Of a stretch of 64,000 bases of DNA, positions 12,859-25,732 are shown in pieces. The stretch's first letter is position 1. Each line of letters starts with the position of its first letter. The notes under the pieces were generated by a model. That model did not search any database, had not been told where the DNA came from, and was given only the letters and a program-made list of their open reading frames with translations. Source of the stretch: Echiichthys vipera (Eukaryota > Chordata > Actinopteri > Perciformes > Trachinidae); NCBI GenBank assembly GCA_963691815.1, contig OY829650.1, positions 28,601,195-28,665,194 of the forward strand. The letters are read 5' to 3'. A program made the translations under genes and the position numbers.

Positions 12859-13390
12859 GTATATATATATATGAGAATCCAAGCATATGCTGAATCATGA
12901 TCTGTCTTAAGCTTCAGGTTTTCAAGTATTTTTCAAATATTTTATGGAAATATTACTTCCCGACTATAAGTCTAGCCCACATAGATGGATGACAGACTGG
13001 ATGAGTATCTGTTGTTTCTTGAACGTCTCCCTTTGCTGCAGCAGTATAGATTTCTGCTGTGCCACGCAATCTTCCATCACATCAGATGAGACATCCTTGC
13101 TACCTCAACGAGTTCATTCATCCACTTTGGTATTCTGCTGATTCAAGCTCCGTTGTCCCGGGCGCACTGTAATAACATACCCAGCTTGGCCAGCGCCTGC
13201 TCAGTAAACTTGATGCATTGTTGGACAGACGTCTCTCAGACTTGGACACAGTCACCCCAAGGATTTGATCCGTATGAGGGTTTAAAGGACCTTAATAAAA
13301 ACAATATTTTGGGAAAGAAGATGTGTATGGTTTGCATTATACACAAAATCACATGGACTCTTGTTAGCATATGATGTTAGTAAAGGTATG
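12859..13390. other. Intergenic, nothing recognised
   Basis: Starts with a short TA repeat; no coding or repeat signal that I can support. Confidence 0.6.
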
Positions 13391-13662
13391 TGTATACCAG
13401 TGCTCTAAGACTGCAAGGGAAGCTCAGCTTCCCCTAAAATGTCACAAAAAAAAAAAAATGTACTGCTGTTTGTACATTTCATCGACTAAAAAGCCCAACT
13501 TCCTTCTCACTCATCCCCACAGCTCCACAGCACTTTACACAGTCGGACGCTCATCCTCTTCTGACTTCAATGGGGAAGCGTAGAGCGGGTTGTTCCACTA
13601 CAGCCAAACTAGATGCTTATTTCGATAAATGCTAGGCTTTGTCCCGTCCATTGGACGCTCAG

Positions 13663-15144
13663 CAGTGGTGGACCCTCAAGGCCAGCAAGGCCTTCTCTGC
13701 TGGCCTAAACATAATAAGGAATATATTCTTTTGATATATATATTCTTTCCACAAATATGTATTAAATTGTTCCCCGTAGTCTATACTCTTCATTTCATAG
13801 CTTTCCTAAGTTGGTTGCTCTGCCTCCAGCCCCAGGTCGAGGTCTGGGGGGGCTGGCGTTTATGTAAGAGTTCTTAGCCAATCATTATTCAGCTATCATG
13901 TGTTGCCAGGGTCCCAAATCTGCCCTTACGCCTGCAGAAGCAAGAGTGCAGGCGCATGGTAGCTTAAAGTCAATGATAACGGACCTGTGGCATTAACCAA
14001 TCAGCGTCAAGTTGGGTTCACTCTGCGCCTGCTAGCAGGCCTACAGCGTCATCGCATGCACGTCTTTTGATTGGATACGCGCTAGAGAGTGGCAGAGCTA
14101 TGCAGAGCTGTGCAAAGCAGACCTGAGCGGACAGTGTGATAAACGGGAAATAAGGACATTTCTAATTTGTGTAGCGCGACAAGTTGTTTTACTTTATTCA
14201 ACCCACAATGGCTGATGGGGGCGAAGATCACGATTTGATCGCAGATTTAATTACAACGCCATTCTCTAGAAAAACTTTTCAAGATTAGCAAGACACTGTA
14301 AAGAGAGGCCGTCCGACCCCGACGCTAGCAAGCCTGACTCAGCATTATTCAAACACACTTGATCTGAGTGAGTACAAAGCACTTTATGTTTTATTAGATT
14401 TGTATGCATTTTCCCCATTTTATTAAGTCATTTTAAATATGTATTAACAACCTAAATTGTCAAATATTCTGTTAATTGTTTATTTTTCAATGAGCAGTGT
14501 CAGTGTGTGCGTCAAACATGTTTCTATGACACTGCAGGTTTGTGTGTGATGATGCGCTGTTTGGTGAACAGACTTGTTAAAGCTCATGGCTATAGTGTTG
14601 GTGGACTTAATACAACTTTGTATTATACCTTAAAATCCTTTTATTGTTTTCTGAAATGATGCCTTTGTGTGATATATAATGGCGCGTGAGCCCGTGGTGG
14701 AATACATGGAGCAAATGAACGTGACAGTATAGCTTATAGTTGAGTTATTTTTGTATTTGAGTTGGGGACTTTTGCAGCTTTCTTTATTTAGTTAAGTTAA
14801 TATTATTGTTAAAAAATATATGAATTAATGTTTCTGTGACGTTGCTTCGGCTGCGACTTGATTGATTGGTTGATTGAATTGATTTGACAGTGCGCTCTGC
14901 GCTGTTTTGTGAACAGACTTGTTAAAGCTCATACTGTTGGTGGAGTGAATAAAACTCAGTAGAGTAATATAACACTGTTGTACTTGACTATATGTTAAGG
15001 TGATGCAACGCCCAGTTGTACTGCGTTTTGGTCTAAATGCATAATGTGTAGAGCCATGGTATCATAATGATGGTTTTAAGAGGTGGATAAAGTCTGGTAG
15101 GGCATCGCTGCAGGCGCAGGTCTGAAATGCACGGCCCGCCACTG
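13663..15144 (+). mobile_element. hAT-type DNA transposon, non-autonomous, 1482 bp
   Basis: The ends are imperfect inverted repeats: CAGTGGTGGACCC on the left and CAGTGGCGGGCCG as the reverse complement of the right. A perfect 8-bp target duplication, ACGCTCAG, lies at 13655-13662 and 15145-15152. Eight-base duplications and CAGTGG-type ends are the hAT signature. Inside are CCAAT boxes (13997, and inverted at 14070), a ZMYM1-like first coding exon at 14208-14367, and a ~65-bp imperfect direct repeat (14552-14625 and 14893-14955). The rest of the transposase is missing, so the copy could move only with a transposase supplied from elsewhere. Confidence 0.88.
14208..14367 (+). pseudogene. ZMYM1-like hAT transposase first exon, decayed
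   Basis: ATG-led frame beginning MADGGEDHDLIADLITTPFS, then RKTFQD, an in-frame TAG, and continuing VKRGRPTPTLASLTQHYS. It stops at a good GTGAGT donor at 14368. The RGRPTPxL segment matches the N-terminal part of the zinc-finger MYM-type-1-like proteins that derive from hAT transposases. No downstream exon is present before the right end of the element. The family call is from recall and the copy is certainly non-functional. Confidence 0.6.
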
Positions 15145-15152
15145 ACGCTCAG

Positions 15153-17461
15153 CATCTCTGGGGTCTATGGGGCAGTGGGCTGTCCCAGACGCTCGGCTTC
15201 TGCATGATGATTGGATGAGCTGTCTGAGGCGGAATCCTTTTTTGATTGACAGCTAGTCAGTAAATCAGCAATCTTGAAGAATAAACATCCACTGGAAAAT
15301 GTTCCTAGTTTCACCCCTTGCTCTGAACTGATCCGGAGACTTTACTGATCCCCAGCGACTTTGTCTTTGTTAAAAACGACTTGCGTTCTGTTTGGCGACT
15401 CTGTTCTATCACTCTGCGGTTTCTTTCCCAAATGAGCAGCGGCAGCTGCAGAGCTTCTCCCCCATCACGATCACTCACACTCACAGGCAGCCTAGCTCTG
15501 CTGCCATTGAGAGGACACTGGTGAAGTCCCTGCAAAAGACGCCTAGTTGGTACGACAAGGCCACAGATATTTTTTTTAAAAAGGAACAAGGGTAAAACAT
15601 CATCACAGAAAACATCACACACCTGTTTTTACAGGGTGAACTTGAGTGCTAACCATGACTAATGACATAAGTGTAGTGACCCTTTAACTTTATAATCCCC
15701 AAGGGGAATGTGATTTGGAGTGAAATAAGTTGACGCACCTTCTGATTTCGGTCGTTAATGCACGCGTGAGTGCGGTTAGATGGTGTGCTTCCAGGTTCTC
15801 TGTTTTTACGTAATCACTAAAAACAACAGTGACAAAATGCAGCAACTTTGGTTTGATATACCAATCCGTTAATTCATTAAGCTTAACAAAGGGCATCTCT
15901 TAAACAAATAAAACAAACAACTTTACCGACTCACAGTCTAAAACAATAACCCTCCATGTGTTCATTATTGGCACTTGATGTTATAATCCATAAGATTTTC
16001 ATCTAGTTAATTGTCTCTTAAGTTCCTTTCTATCAAAGAGTGAGTTAAAACAATGGCTATTGATCATATGACCCACTAATGAAACACTTGTTTCCTTTTT
16101 GTCAATTATTCCAACCTGTGTGTCTGTGGAGACATTCCCTCTCTAGATGCAAATGCGCCACCATGTTAGTGACGCTGCAGACAGCGGTTGGTGAGTCGGT
16201 GGAGCTTGTCACTGCTGGTTATGCTGCGTTTCATAGTAATCGGATATCTGGAACTTCCAACGTCAGGCTTGGAGTAAGGGCAGAAGTGTAATAGGAACGT
16301 GTGCGTAATGATTTAAGATGGTAATATATAAGGGACGTAAAAGCTCCCTCTTCTGTGGAGATTATTTTTGATTATATTATGGTTTAGTACAAATGTGAGA
16401 ATGGTGTATTGTATTTTGAAATTAACTAGATGTTTGATTCTATTTCTGTGCTCCACTTCCTGCCTGTACGATCTGCTCTGTGCTGAATTGCTGTGGAGTC
16501 TTTCGGCATCCGCAACAAAAAATAGAAGCTCTGCGTATCTGCTCCCGAGGGCTCTGGATCGCAGGAGCTTTGACGGAGTCGGGACGTAGCTAAACTAGAG
16601 TCGGTGGAGACACACACATTGACTTTAATTTAAACCTATCGGCTCTGCCGCTGTTCCGGAGCCGGATCAAATCCGCATCTGCATCTTTGTGGAAGGTTAA
16701 AGTTGACATGAAGGACTGAGGCACTTATGCTTAGTCTGGTGTTCCGGTAAATGTTCAACTAAACCACATATCCACATCAGAATTTCATGGGATCTTACCT
16801 GAAAGGCTTAGGCACTGAGGCAGTAAACCAGATATGCTTTGTGTTTTGCTTTTATAGATGATATCTGAAGGAGAAAGTTTAGTCTATCTGTCAGTGCAGC
16901 CTGTGAGGGCAGTTTGCTAAAAACACAAACACAGTTTCCTAGTCGTCCAAAGGCCTTCTTTTGAAGCTGCACTGGGATAATTATCCAAAACACACGTGTC
17001 AGCCTAAATCCCAAAGTAGCAGGGAAGAGAAACCACTCTCTACTAATTGACATGGTGTACCTTTGCATAATAAAACTGTGGTGTGAGTATGACTGCTTCT
17101 CCACCCACAGAAAGTGTTTTTAATTTAAACACTCTTAAACAGCAGTGACTCATCAATGCTCGATCTTTTTCTTTTGGTGTTCTATTGGTGTGTTCTGCAA
17201 AAAAGCATTACAGACAGGCAGGGTTGGTAAATATGAGTAAGGCTGTTTGTAATTTAATGGAGTCACATCTTATCACCTCCTAGTTGTCCAGTAAAAGAAC
17301 AGAACTGATGTGATGAGTTAAATGATTTGTTGGGGCATTTCAGGAGGATGTTGGTGAGAGGAAGTTACATTATAGCATGCTGAGTGGACTGGTTAACCAA
17401 GCAGGGAGTGGGAGTGGATAGAGACCATTGAACCCAAGCTGGAAATGTCTTGGATGGGTGC
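15153..17461. other. Intergenic, no gene recognised
   Basis: The first ~0.5 kb may belong to the outer transposon described at 13391-15640. The remainder is AT-rich unique-looking sequence with only short chance frames. Confidence 0.6.
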
Positions 17462-17464
17462 TTA

Positions 17465-17977
17465 GGGCGCACTCACACTTGGCCCAAATGACCCGTGCTG
17501 TGCTTTAGCATGATTGCCCCCCCTCCCTCTTCCCCTGCGGCCCAGACCAGCTTGTACTTACATTACTCAAAATGATGGGAACCTTGTCTCGATCGCTTCT
17601 TGCTTATACGTCATCACCCTTCTGAGTTTTTGTTTTGTCTGATTGAACATTGCATCTGACCAAATCTGCAGTAAACCTCCACATCAGACCGCCGTGAACC
17701 GTTTGGTGGCATCTTTTTAAATGTCCGTCACGGGGAACAGTCGTAAATAAATGGTGTCAGGTCCGCCGTCAATGCTCGTGCTCGTACACGTGTGCACGCT
17801 TGTGCTTGTAAATGTGCAACTGTGCTTTACAAAAGCCCACCTCTCTCAACAGAGCTGTGGCCGGGAAGTGTGACGTGCCTGGGTGCGGAGCAGTTGTACT
17901 CACAGTGGACAAACGAACTAGACTCTAGCTGTGAAGCGTGCTTGGGCACGGTACGAACTGACAATGTGAGTAGGCCC
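17465..17977. mobile_element. Harbinger-like MITE, 513 bp
   Basis: The left end GGGCGCACTCACACTTGG and the reverse complement of the right end, GGGCCTACTCACATTGTC, form inverted repeats. They are flanked by TTA at 17462-17464 and 17978-17980. A 3-bp TTA/TAA duplication is typical of PIF/Harbinger. No transposase is encoded. Confidence 0.7.
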
Positions 17978-18328
17978 TTAGTCTCTCTTTATACCTAAAT
18001 GACAAAATAAATTGCTTGTCAGTGTCATCCCAGACAACCCATATGATTCTTCCAAAACAACATATATGAGCATTTTCTGATCTCAAAAAGTCAACCCCAT
18101 ATTCACTCTCCATTTAGCTCTGTCTTGCTCTCCATCAACTTCTGAGAGAAATATCCAGCTCTTAAACTGCTAAATGCTCCACTATGTTCACTATCCCGCC
18201 ATTTGATGTGGGGCAGGTAGGGTAGACTAAGTTTATCACAGCTTTGTCTATGAACACAGCTGCTAGAAAGAAGGTTAATAAGAGCGGAGAGACTGAACCA
18301 AATGCTCAATGCTCAATCCCAACTCATA

Positions 18329-18779
18329 CCCTTTTCGACCAAGACATTTTGAGGGCCGGTTCAGAGCCGGTGCCCAATCTTGAACCGGTTCTTCCTGTAT
18401 CGACAGCCAAAGAACTGGCTCTCGGTCCAAACTGGTTCCAGAGCGGCACCAACTCTTTGCTGGTCTTGAACCGGCTTGCATGCTTTAGAAAATGTTGTGA
18501 AGTTAGAATGTTTGTATTTTATTGTTGTTTTTTGACATGTCTTCTTTAGTATGCTTAATCAAAAGATTAAGTAAGTAAGTAACAGATTAACATAAGTTAC
18601 ATTTTAAAAAAATGTTTACTCACAGTTCCGCACAACAATTTTACACAGTTACTTTCAGAAAATCAAAGAACTATTAACAACTCGGCAAGCAAACATAAAC
18701 ATGAATATACAACAGTGAACCAGCACCAGCACCAGCACCCGTCTATCACTAGAACTAGATCTGGGTTGTTCGAAAAGGG
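18329..18779. mobile_element. Putative MITE with CCCTTTTCGA ends, 451 bp
   Basis: The left end CCCTTTTCGACCAA and the reverse complement of the right end, CCCTTTTCGAACAA, match at 13 of 14 bases. They are flanked by ATA and TTA, a near-match of a 3-bp duplication. Internally there are several GAACCGG/CCGGTTC blocks in both orientations. Confidence 0.55.
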
Positions 18780-18987
18780 TTATCAGAGAACAGATCTGGT
18801 GCTCAGTTTAATCAGCTGGTATCAAGAGGTATGGTAATATACACATGCAGCGTCTGACATTAATTTCCCACTACGTCCCTGTCTATACTAGTGTATTAGC
18901 GTTATATATACCATTTCATTGCTTTAAAGACACCAACATACCTTTTTTATGCCTGTGAACGTTCTCATTTGTCCAGGTCATCGTTAG

Positions 18988-19180
18988 CCCCAAATAAATT
19001 TCAGTCAAAAGCAACTGGACTTGGTTATTTGTCTAGGAAGAAGTTTCTAGACTGGTTGGGACCAGTCCCAGCCTGGTCAGTTGCGTACATGAACTGAGGA
19101 AGCCTCTTGGATGAGAGGTGAAACGTCTTCCTAGACAAATAACCAAGTCCAGATGCTTTTGACTGAAATTGCATTTGGGG
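18988..19180. mobile_element. Fold-back (hairpin) MITE, copy 2
   Basis: Same family as 4252-4465. It starts CCCCAAATAAATTTCAGTCA and ends with the reverse complement, with the same AGTCAAAAGCAACTGGACTT and GAAGACGTTTCACCTC blocks in opposite orientation. It is slightly shorter than copy 1. Confidence 0.8.
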
Positions 19181-22100
19181 ATTTTTTTTAAACCTGTAAA
19201 ACATTAAATATTCTTGGCCTGTAATCAGCAAATTCCGATCTGTAACATAGCTTGAGCAAAGTTCCAAGAGTTTTGACAAAGCATGGCAAAATAATTAAAA
19301 AATAAATAATAATAAATAAAATAAATAAAGTGTTTATAATGATTGGCGTGGCAGAGTGGAATAGGTTCATGGAGTCATGATTCACACACTGACCAGGATT
19401 ATGACTACTTAAGTATGAGTGAATGAGTGAATGAATGAATGACGGCTTGTGTGACACTACATCAATAAAAATCTTTGATTTGCGTGTGTCTAGAAATTAG
19501 AGCAACTTGCTTAAAGTCGCACCCCATGTGTTTAAGAGTGGGTAAAAATACTGTGTTAGTCTTTCTTACTCATTGAGAAATTCTGGATCCAGCCTCGCCG
19601 TGCCCACCACCGCTGCTCGCACAATGGTTGAGATTTGTTCAGTAAAAACATTCTAGCATTGTCCCAAGGTTGACAGGTGAAAGAGCAACATGCATCAAGA
19701 TGGCTAGAAACATCAGAGAGATTAAGCCATAAGCCTTCATGTTTGAGGAGCTGTCACGCGGAGCCCTACGGGTGGATGGCTAGACACGGAGCCCGGGCTA
19801 AAATCAGCAACTTCCAGAGACGTATCAGAATGGTAAGTGTAGTTAGCATCTTTTAGTAGTTTATGTTGTTTGTTAGCTCGTTAGCTTGTACCTAAGATGG
19901 CAGTGTGTTTTCTCTCTCTACTGACACCACTCGGAGCTGGAGGTTTCAGGTTTCTTTGCTGGATTTTGCATATTAGACCAATTGGTTTACAAATTTGAAT
20001 CTCAGATTTCAGAGATTCCGAGTGCACATGCATGCGAAATCACCTCTCTAGTGACAAACTTTGCACGGATAAAAGTCACTATAGTCGAAAGATATTTTAG
20101 AGGACATAACCATAAGAAAAAAAAAGTATAGACCTGCAGTGTCTTCCTGTGTCATCACTGTTTGAGTCTTTAGCCACTTCAATGGACCCGGACTGTGCTG
20201 TTGCATCCTGAATGGACCGGGCCTCTTTTGAATGTAAGCTTTGGTCCAGTGTATTTAGAAAATCACCCTCTTGGAGTTCATCTTAAAGAGTTTTACCTCA
20301 CAGTGGGCCACTGCTGCAGAGAGGTGTGAAGAGAACTCTTGTCCGGAAATCACATTATCTGCTTTACACAACAACACAGCAGTTGACACAGCCTCTGCCA
20401 AGAGCTGAGTGGATTTTGATTTTCTTCCCCCACCCTCTTCTCCAGCCGGAGGCCTGTCCACCTATTCAAACCTCGCTCACGTGGCTAATGAGCATGAAGG
20501 GTTAATGTTTCCCAGTCCATGGGAACCGCTGAGGCTTTAAGTTGGCCTTTCTTTACATTGACTGAACCGCAAAGTCAAAATGACCAGCGTTGCAGAATTA
20601 AATGCATTTGGAGAGCTGTAAACAACTGGCTGTGAAGTTCATTTGCAAAGCCAAGGGGGTCGGAAAATACATCAAGATCGCCACTTGTTTAACAGAGGCT
20701 CTTTGTGGGTGACATACATTTAATTCATGGCATAATTCAAGAACTTTATATAGTACCCAAATTCAATGCAACTAATTTTTCCATTGCACAAGAAGAAAAC
20801 AGCTGTACTCTCAATAACACTCTGTCCTAGAATGAGCTAATGAAGGAAGATGTTTATGGAACAGTTTACTTTAATTCAAACTTAATTCAACAATGTAAAT
20901 GACACCACTTTATATACATTTTTCTGTAGGTGATTCTTGATTGTTCAGGACAATGACGGATAAGTTGGCCTGATGTCATAGTGTCGGCTTCACTCAACAA
21001 TAGTCATGCTCTATTTTTTAGGGCATTATGACCAAGCATGGCTGCAGCACTAATGTCTTTTCCAACTACTTTTCCTGATTTTCTAGACTTCTTGTGCCTA
21101 CATGCACTTAGACTTAATGTTGTATTCATCCTAGACAACTTCTTCTTTTTCTTCCTAAAAGATTTTAAATTGATATGTGAAAATGTTAATCTTCAAAGGA
21201 CTGGATTTATTACTTGATCTTGTTCACAGCCTTTTCACAAACACCATTTAAGGCCAAACAGTCTACTGAGGTCCTTGAGTGGATCCCAAGGGTGACAAAT
21301 GATTTTGATTCTTCAGAAGACCGAATGCTCCCATTAGCAACTCCCCTTGCCTCAGAGGTTATTCCATTACAGGCATTGGGGAACAGATTTTTCCATGCTA
21401 GAAATAGGAATTGTTTGACATTTGATGCTTTTAGTGGGTTGTCCTTCCATGATAATTTGTTACTCTGACAAATGTATGTATGTTGAGCAGTGTACATGTT
21501 AAGTTACAGAGGCTGTCCTATACTGTACCTGCTAAGACTCAGGTTCAGTCACAGCAACATATGTCCTATTGATGTGTTTAGTAAAGTAAATAATGTCAGT
21601 GTAAAGGCTATCTAAGTATCTGTGGAATGAAAAACACATTAAGGATAGAAGAAAATCTAACCGAGAGACTGAAAAGCCTGTTGTGAAAACAGGCACAACA
21701 TATAAATGCCCAAACAGGAAAGAATCATTTGAAAAGAGACCCGAAAAAATTATACCCAGGACGAAGAGGGTTCGGCAGACATGGCATGTTATGACCCCAA
21801 AATGATATAGAGATATAGAGCCTAAGTGCACAAGCTACAGCTACTGGATATAGCAGTTCATTCAGTACCTGTTTAGCTAACAACTATACATAAACTAAAC
21901 ACATGTATGGACTACGAACAAGACAAAAGCAGCTTCCTCAACCATATAGATTATTCCATGGTTACATATTGCAGCTTGCTGTATTGTCAAATAGTGTCTG
22001 AAACCCCTCCTCCCACATCTTGCCAACTATTTTTGTACACTTCCAAAACCGTCCATCAGTCATGCCCCATTGGCCAGATGTGTTCAGGAGAGAAAGGACA

Positions 22101-22609
22101 GAGGGTTTGAACTTAACACAGCACAGCTACTTTCAGTATGTTTCATGACTTAGAGTCTGAAAGTGTGTTGCCTTTGTGTTTGGACGATGCTTCATTCAAC
22201 TTAGGTCGTTTGATGCATACCAAACCCTTTATGCCTTCTGTATGACCATATGTGTTAAAATAGCTGGAGACCTAAAACAAATCATTTGGCATTTTATATC
22301 TTTGCTAGCGGTGATCAAATACAATGATTACAACAGCAGCTACAGCTAGCTTGCTTAGTCCCTTGCTCCTTACCGAGGGTGAGGGAGATTCCGCGTCACA
22401 CTTCATCACCACCTGCAGCAGAGGTGATGATGGAACATTGCCTTTCAACTGGATATACAAATACTGCTTAAAAATCAGAGGTTATCATGTACAGTATGCA
22501 TGGAGTTAAAAGGCCAACTACTTGCTAATTTATCAGAATAATGAATCAAGAACAACCTGTGAAAGAAAATGCACAAACATCGAAACCGTTCAAACAAGCC
22601 CCGACTATA
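19181..22609. other. Intergenic, nothing recognised
   Basis: Unique-looking sequence with only short unsupported frames. The overlapping frames near 21210-21497 resemble no family I know. Confidence 0.6.
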
Positions 22610-23066
22610 GCTATTCCCTGGTTGATCCAATAAGAAAGTGACAAAAGCTGCAGTTTGCCGAGTGTCCACTAGGGGCAGGTTTTAAAATAGAGCAATTTCT
22701 CATTGATCCCCATGTTAAACAGGCCGTTTTCACAGCATTATTAAACCTATTTAAGGCCTGATACAATGACAACACTGAGGGGTGTGAATTTTTTTGTACC
22801 AGGCTAGTTTTTTTTTTTTCGAGGTTAAAGTTTATGAATAATTAGAGGCGTGGCCTCTTGAGTGACAGCTAGCCTCTGGCCCTCACTTCTCCTCGGAGGT
22901 AAATGTCAGCCAGATGTCACATCGATGCCCTTTTTTGGTAAGAGGAAATGAGGCAGAGTCAAAGTCTGACAAGATGGCGACTCCCGTAGGCGAGGACGAT
23001 TGGATCAAGTTGAGAGAACGGACCCAGATGTAGAGGCCACATGCATTTTTTTCGTAGTCTATGAGT
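22610..23066 (+). repeat. Interspersed repeat family 'CATAGACTGT', copy A
   Basis: Shares long blocks with copies at 26097-26632 (inverted) and 30862-31373. These include the CTGGTTGATCCAATAAG start, GAGTGTCCACTAGGGGCAG, CCATGTTAAACAGGCCG, AGCTAGCCTCTGGCCCTCAC and GGACGATTGGATCAAGTTGA. Probably a non-autonomous DNA transposon; superfamily not determined. Confidence 0.75.
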
Positions 23067-24999
23067 TTGACACATAAAATCACTTAAGATTTCTTAGATG
23101 ATGAAAAAATATGTCCTACCAAATAAGGTCATTAAAATAAATGCTAACTTCTATGAAATGTGGTATGAATTGCAATGTATTGATGGTATATTTTCCCCTG
23201 AAAAACTCATGAGGAAGAGAGGCCGCAAATAATGGTTCCCAGTCTGATTTTAACCAGAGACGTCGAAGTTCATTGTTGCAGGTTTATCTTGTAAACCATG
23301 GATCTGCCCCTGGGGCCCATTTCACACCGAAATGGCGATTTTTAGTTTGAGTTTTTGAGTCACTTTAAGTGCCATTATCACAGGGGACACATCCTGTTAG
23401 TGCCAACTTTAAGAGGAGTAAAAATTACATATTAATCTGGGAGAGACATATGGGTAGAATGCAATGAGCTGTCAGACTTCAATCTGTCTCGAATGCTTCT
23501 TGGTTTTATTTACTTTATAGTAACAATCCACCCACCACATGGCAACTGCAATCCAAGACATGGACATGGAGACAGGGACAGAACTCTGCTGTGAAGTTTG
23601 GTCACAAAACCAAGCAGCAAAACCAAGGAGCAGATCGGTGATTATATGAAAAGACACACACTCTGTCTACATCAATAGAGCTGAGGGGGAACAAGTTCCT
23701 AGGACTCAGCATAACAGAGGACATGCATGTTCATCACAAATCTCCATCCTGTCAGAAACGGCTGTATTTCTTCAAGACGGCAAAAATTCCCCTGCCAAGT
23801 TCTTGTTACCTTTTAAAGAGGAGCAATAGAACAGATCCTGACTGGAAACAAAGTGGCATGGGAGGCCATAACACCCTTTGATGCGTAGGTTCATTGAAAA
23901 GTTTACGTGTATCTTTACAGATGCCAATATAAATGGGGTCCGGGGACACACAGCTCATGGTGACTCGCATCAGCTCTCTGCCATTTTGTGGTAGTCAGTA
24001 CATTAAATGAGTTTGATGTTCCACCTGAAGTAATGCTTGATCATTGTATCTCCTTATTTATTGGAACTGTAGCTACGTGATGTAGATGCAGGGCTTGCAG
24101 CTGGGGCTTCAAAGTCAACACAACCAGCTTTAGCTGATTTTACTGGCATCTGTGTCGTTATATTGAAATTTACGCTCAGGTCAGGCAGGAATCCTTCCTC
24201 GGGAGGAGGAGAGACTGCGGTTTGAATCATTAAATCAAAAGGATCAGGGCTGTGAATGTGGGGTTAACAGTGAAGACTTCATCCAAAATAATTTACTGGC
24301 GGTGTCGTGTCCCTGTACCAATCTTGTTTTAAAGGGAAGGATTGATGGTCTTCAACTAGAGATTAGATACTTTAATATACACTCAGACCACAGCCACATG
24401 TGTGCTTCCAACAGTGTGTGGGTTTAATTATGTCTTATTACAGTTATACTTTCAAATTCTATCTGCCAAGCATATTATTGCTTGTGACACTGACTGCACA
24501 CAACCTTAAAGGGTCAGTTCACCCAAATTACAAAAAGACCAATTTTCTCTCGACACAGATTTTTGGATTTATTTGCTCAGATTTTGAGATCCTATACAAT
24601 ACAGTAAAATGATACAATAATACAATACAGCAGAGGTAGTATTTTGTGTTCAAAACATTAAAACATGAGTCACTGTAATGCACAGATCCATCTAATGGAT
24701 TTGACCACAACCATGGATGTCCTAAAAAAGTTTTTGAGATGTTTCCATTTGTATTTCCTTTAAAAATGAAAAAAAGTTTAGCTTTTTATAGCTGAAACAC
24801 AAACCCAATTTTGTTAAAACATAAAGGCAGTACAGTCTATTCAGTCAAGAATATAAAATCACCAGAGAACATTCAGCTTTGTTATTGTGACATGTAAGAA
24901 ATCACTGTAGAGCTGGCTTGGCCAGGTCATTAGAACAGGAATTAAATGCTTGTTATTTGTCACAGACCGTGAGTATACCCAAACTGGCAAAATTGGAAC
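23067..24999. other. Intergenic; possible LINE scrap
   Basis: Around 23690-23830 a frame reads FLGLSITEDM and RLYFFKTAKI, faintly like the end of a LINE reverse transcriptase. This is too weak to call. Nothing else recognised. Confidence 0.4.
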
Positions 25000-25569
25000 T
25001 GCAAATCTTGATAAGGAAGAGAGACGTATTGCAAATTGTTGAATAGCTCACAGGCGAGTAGATGGAGTGCCCTAAGGCATTTGGGAGAGAGACCCAGAGG
25101 TGATCTTTCATAGCTTTTTTGGGATCAATGTGGAAAAATCATCACAATGTCTCTAAATCAGTGAAAAACAGATTGATTAACCATGAAATAATGCACAGGA
25201 CATTAAGAATTTCAACCCGGTGAGAATAAATAGGATGGACTCAGATGTGTGCTGGCGTTGTCAGCAAGACAGGGGGACTTTCCGCACAGTCACCAGGGTT
25301 CTTCCACTGTGCCTCTTTAACTACACACTTTAAGGCTCTGGGTCCAAACATCATAAAGGAATATATATCATTGGTTGTATGACAGCCAAAAAGCTTGTTG
25401 CACTGCATTGGAAATGTGCAGATTTATGGGATGGTGATCAGTGGTTGAGGTCTTTTCTTGACGTTGTGGTAATGGAGAAGGGCGCCACAAACCTTGTGGA
25501 ACTATATGAAGAGGAACATTCAGAGTGGTCCAAGGTTGAACTGATCAAGAAACTTACCTCACCTCTGTG
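25000..25569 (+). mobile_element. L1-type LINE fragment (ORF2 C-terminus)
   Basis: Translated pieces RINRMDSDVCWRCQQDRGTF and, in a second frame, MTAKKLVALHWKCADLW then KVELIKKLTSPL followed by TGA. The WRC...GTF motif followed later by a 'lysine-rich then W-K' segment is the C-terminal pattern of L1/Tx1 ORF2 proteins. It is frame-broken and lacks the RT core. Confidence 0.6.
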
Positions 25570-25661
25570 ACACCACTGTTGCACTTGTAATTGCTTTATT
25601 GCAACTTAAATAACTTTAAATGAGCTCTACTCAATATTCAGAACATTAATATAGCGGCAAC

Positions 25662-25664
<3 letters not shown>

Positions 25665-25719
<55 letters not shown>

Positions 25720-25732
25720 CTGTGTGTGTGTG
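25665..25732. repeat. (TA)n(TG)n compound microsatellite
   Basis: About 40 bp of TA followed by about 28 bp of TG with one interruption. Confidence 0.95.

Larger units (their letters stand above)
13391..15640 (+). mobile_element. Possible outer DNA-transposon remnant hosting the hAT insertion
   Basis: The sequence on both sides of the hAT copy at 13663-15144 looks transposon-derived. The left flank has AGGGGAAG-type palindromic sequence (GGGAAGCTCAGCTTCCCC near 13419). It also has an ATG-led frame starting MGKRRAGCSTTAKLDAYF near 13572. The right flank has a transposase-like frame ending KTPSWYDKATDIFFKKEQ before a GT at about 15591. The boundaries and family are uncertain. Confidence 0.35.

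Noticed and set aside
18300..18780. A small protein gene in the 101-codon frame at 18244-18549
   Set aside because: The frame overlaps the inverted-end MITE and its repeats of GAACCGG; no independent coding evidence.
21210..21497. Overlapping frames of 84 and 95 codons on both strands
   Set aside because: No recognisable family, no splice context; overlapping frames on both strands are compatible with chance.
23690..23830. LINE-like reading FLGLSITEDM
   Set aside because: Too short and degenerate to support as a separate element.
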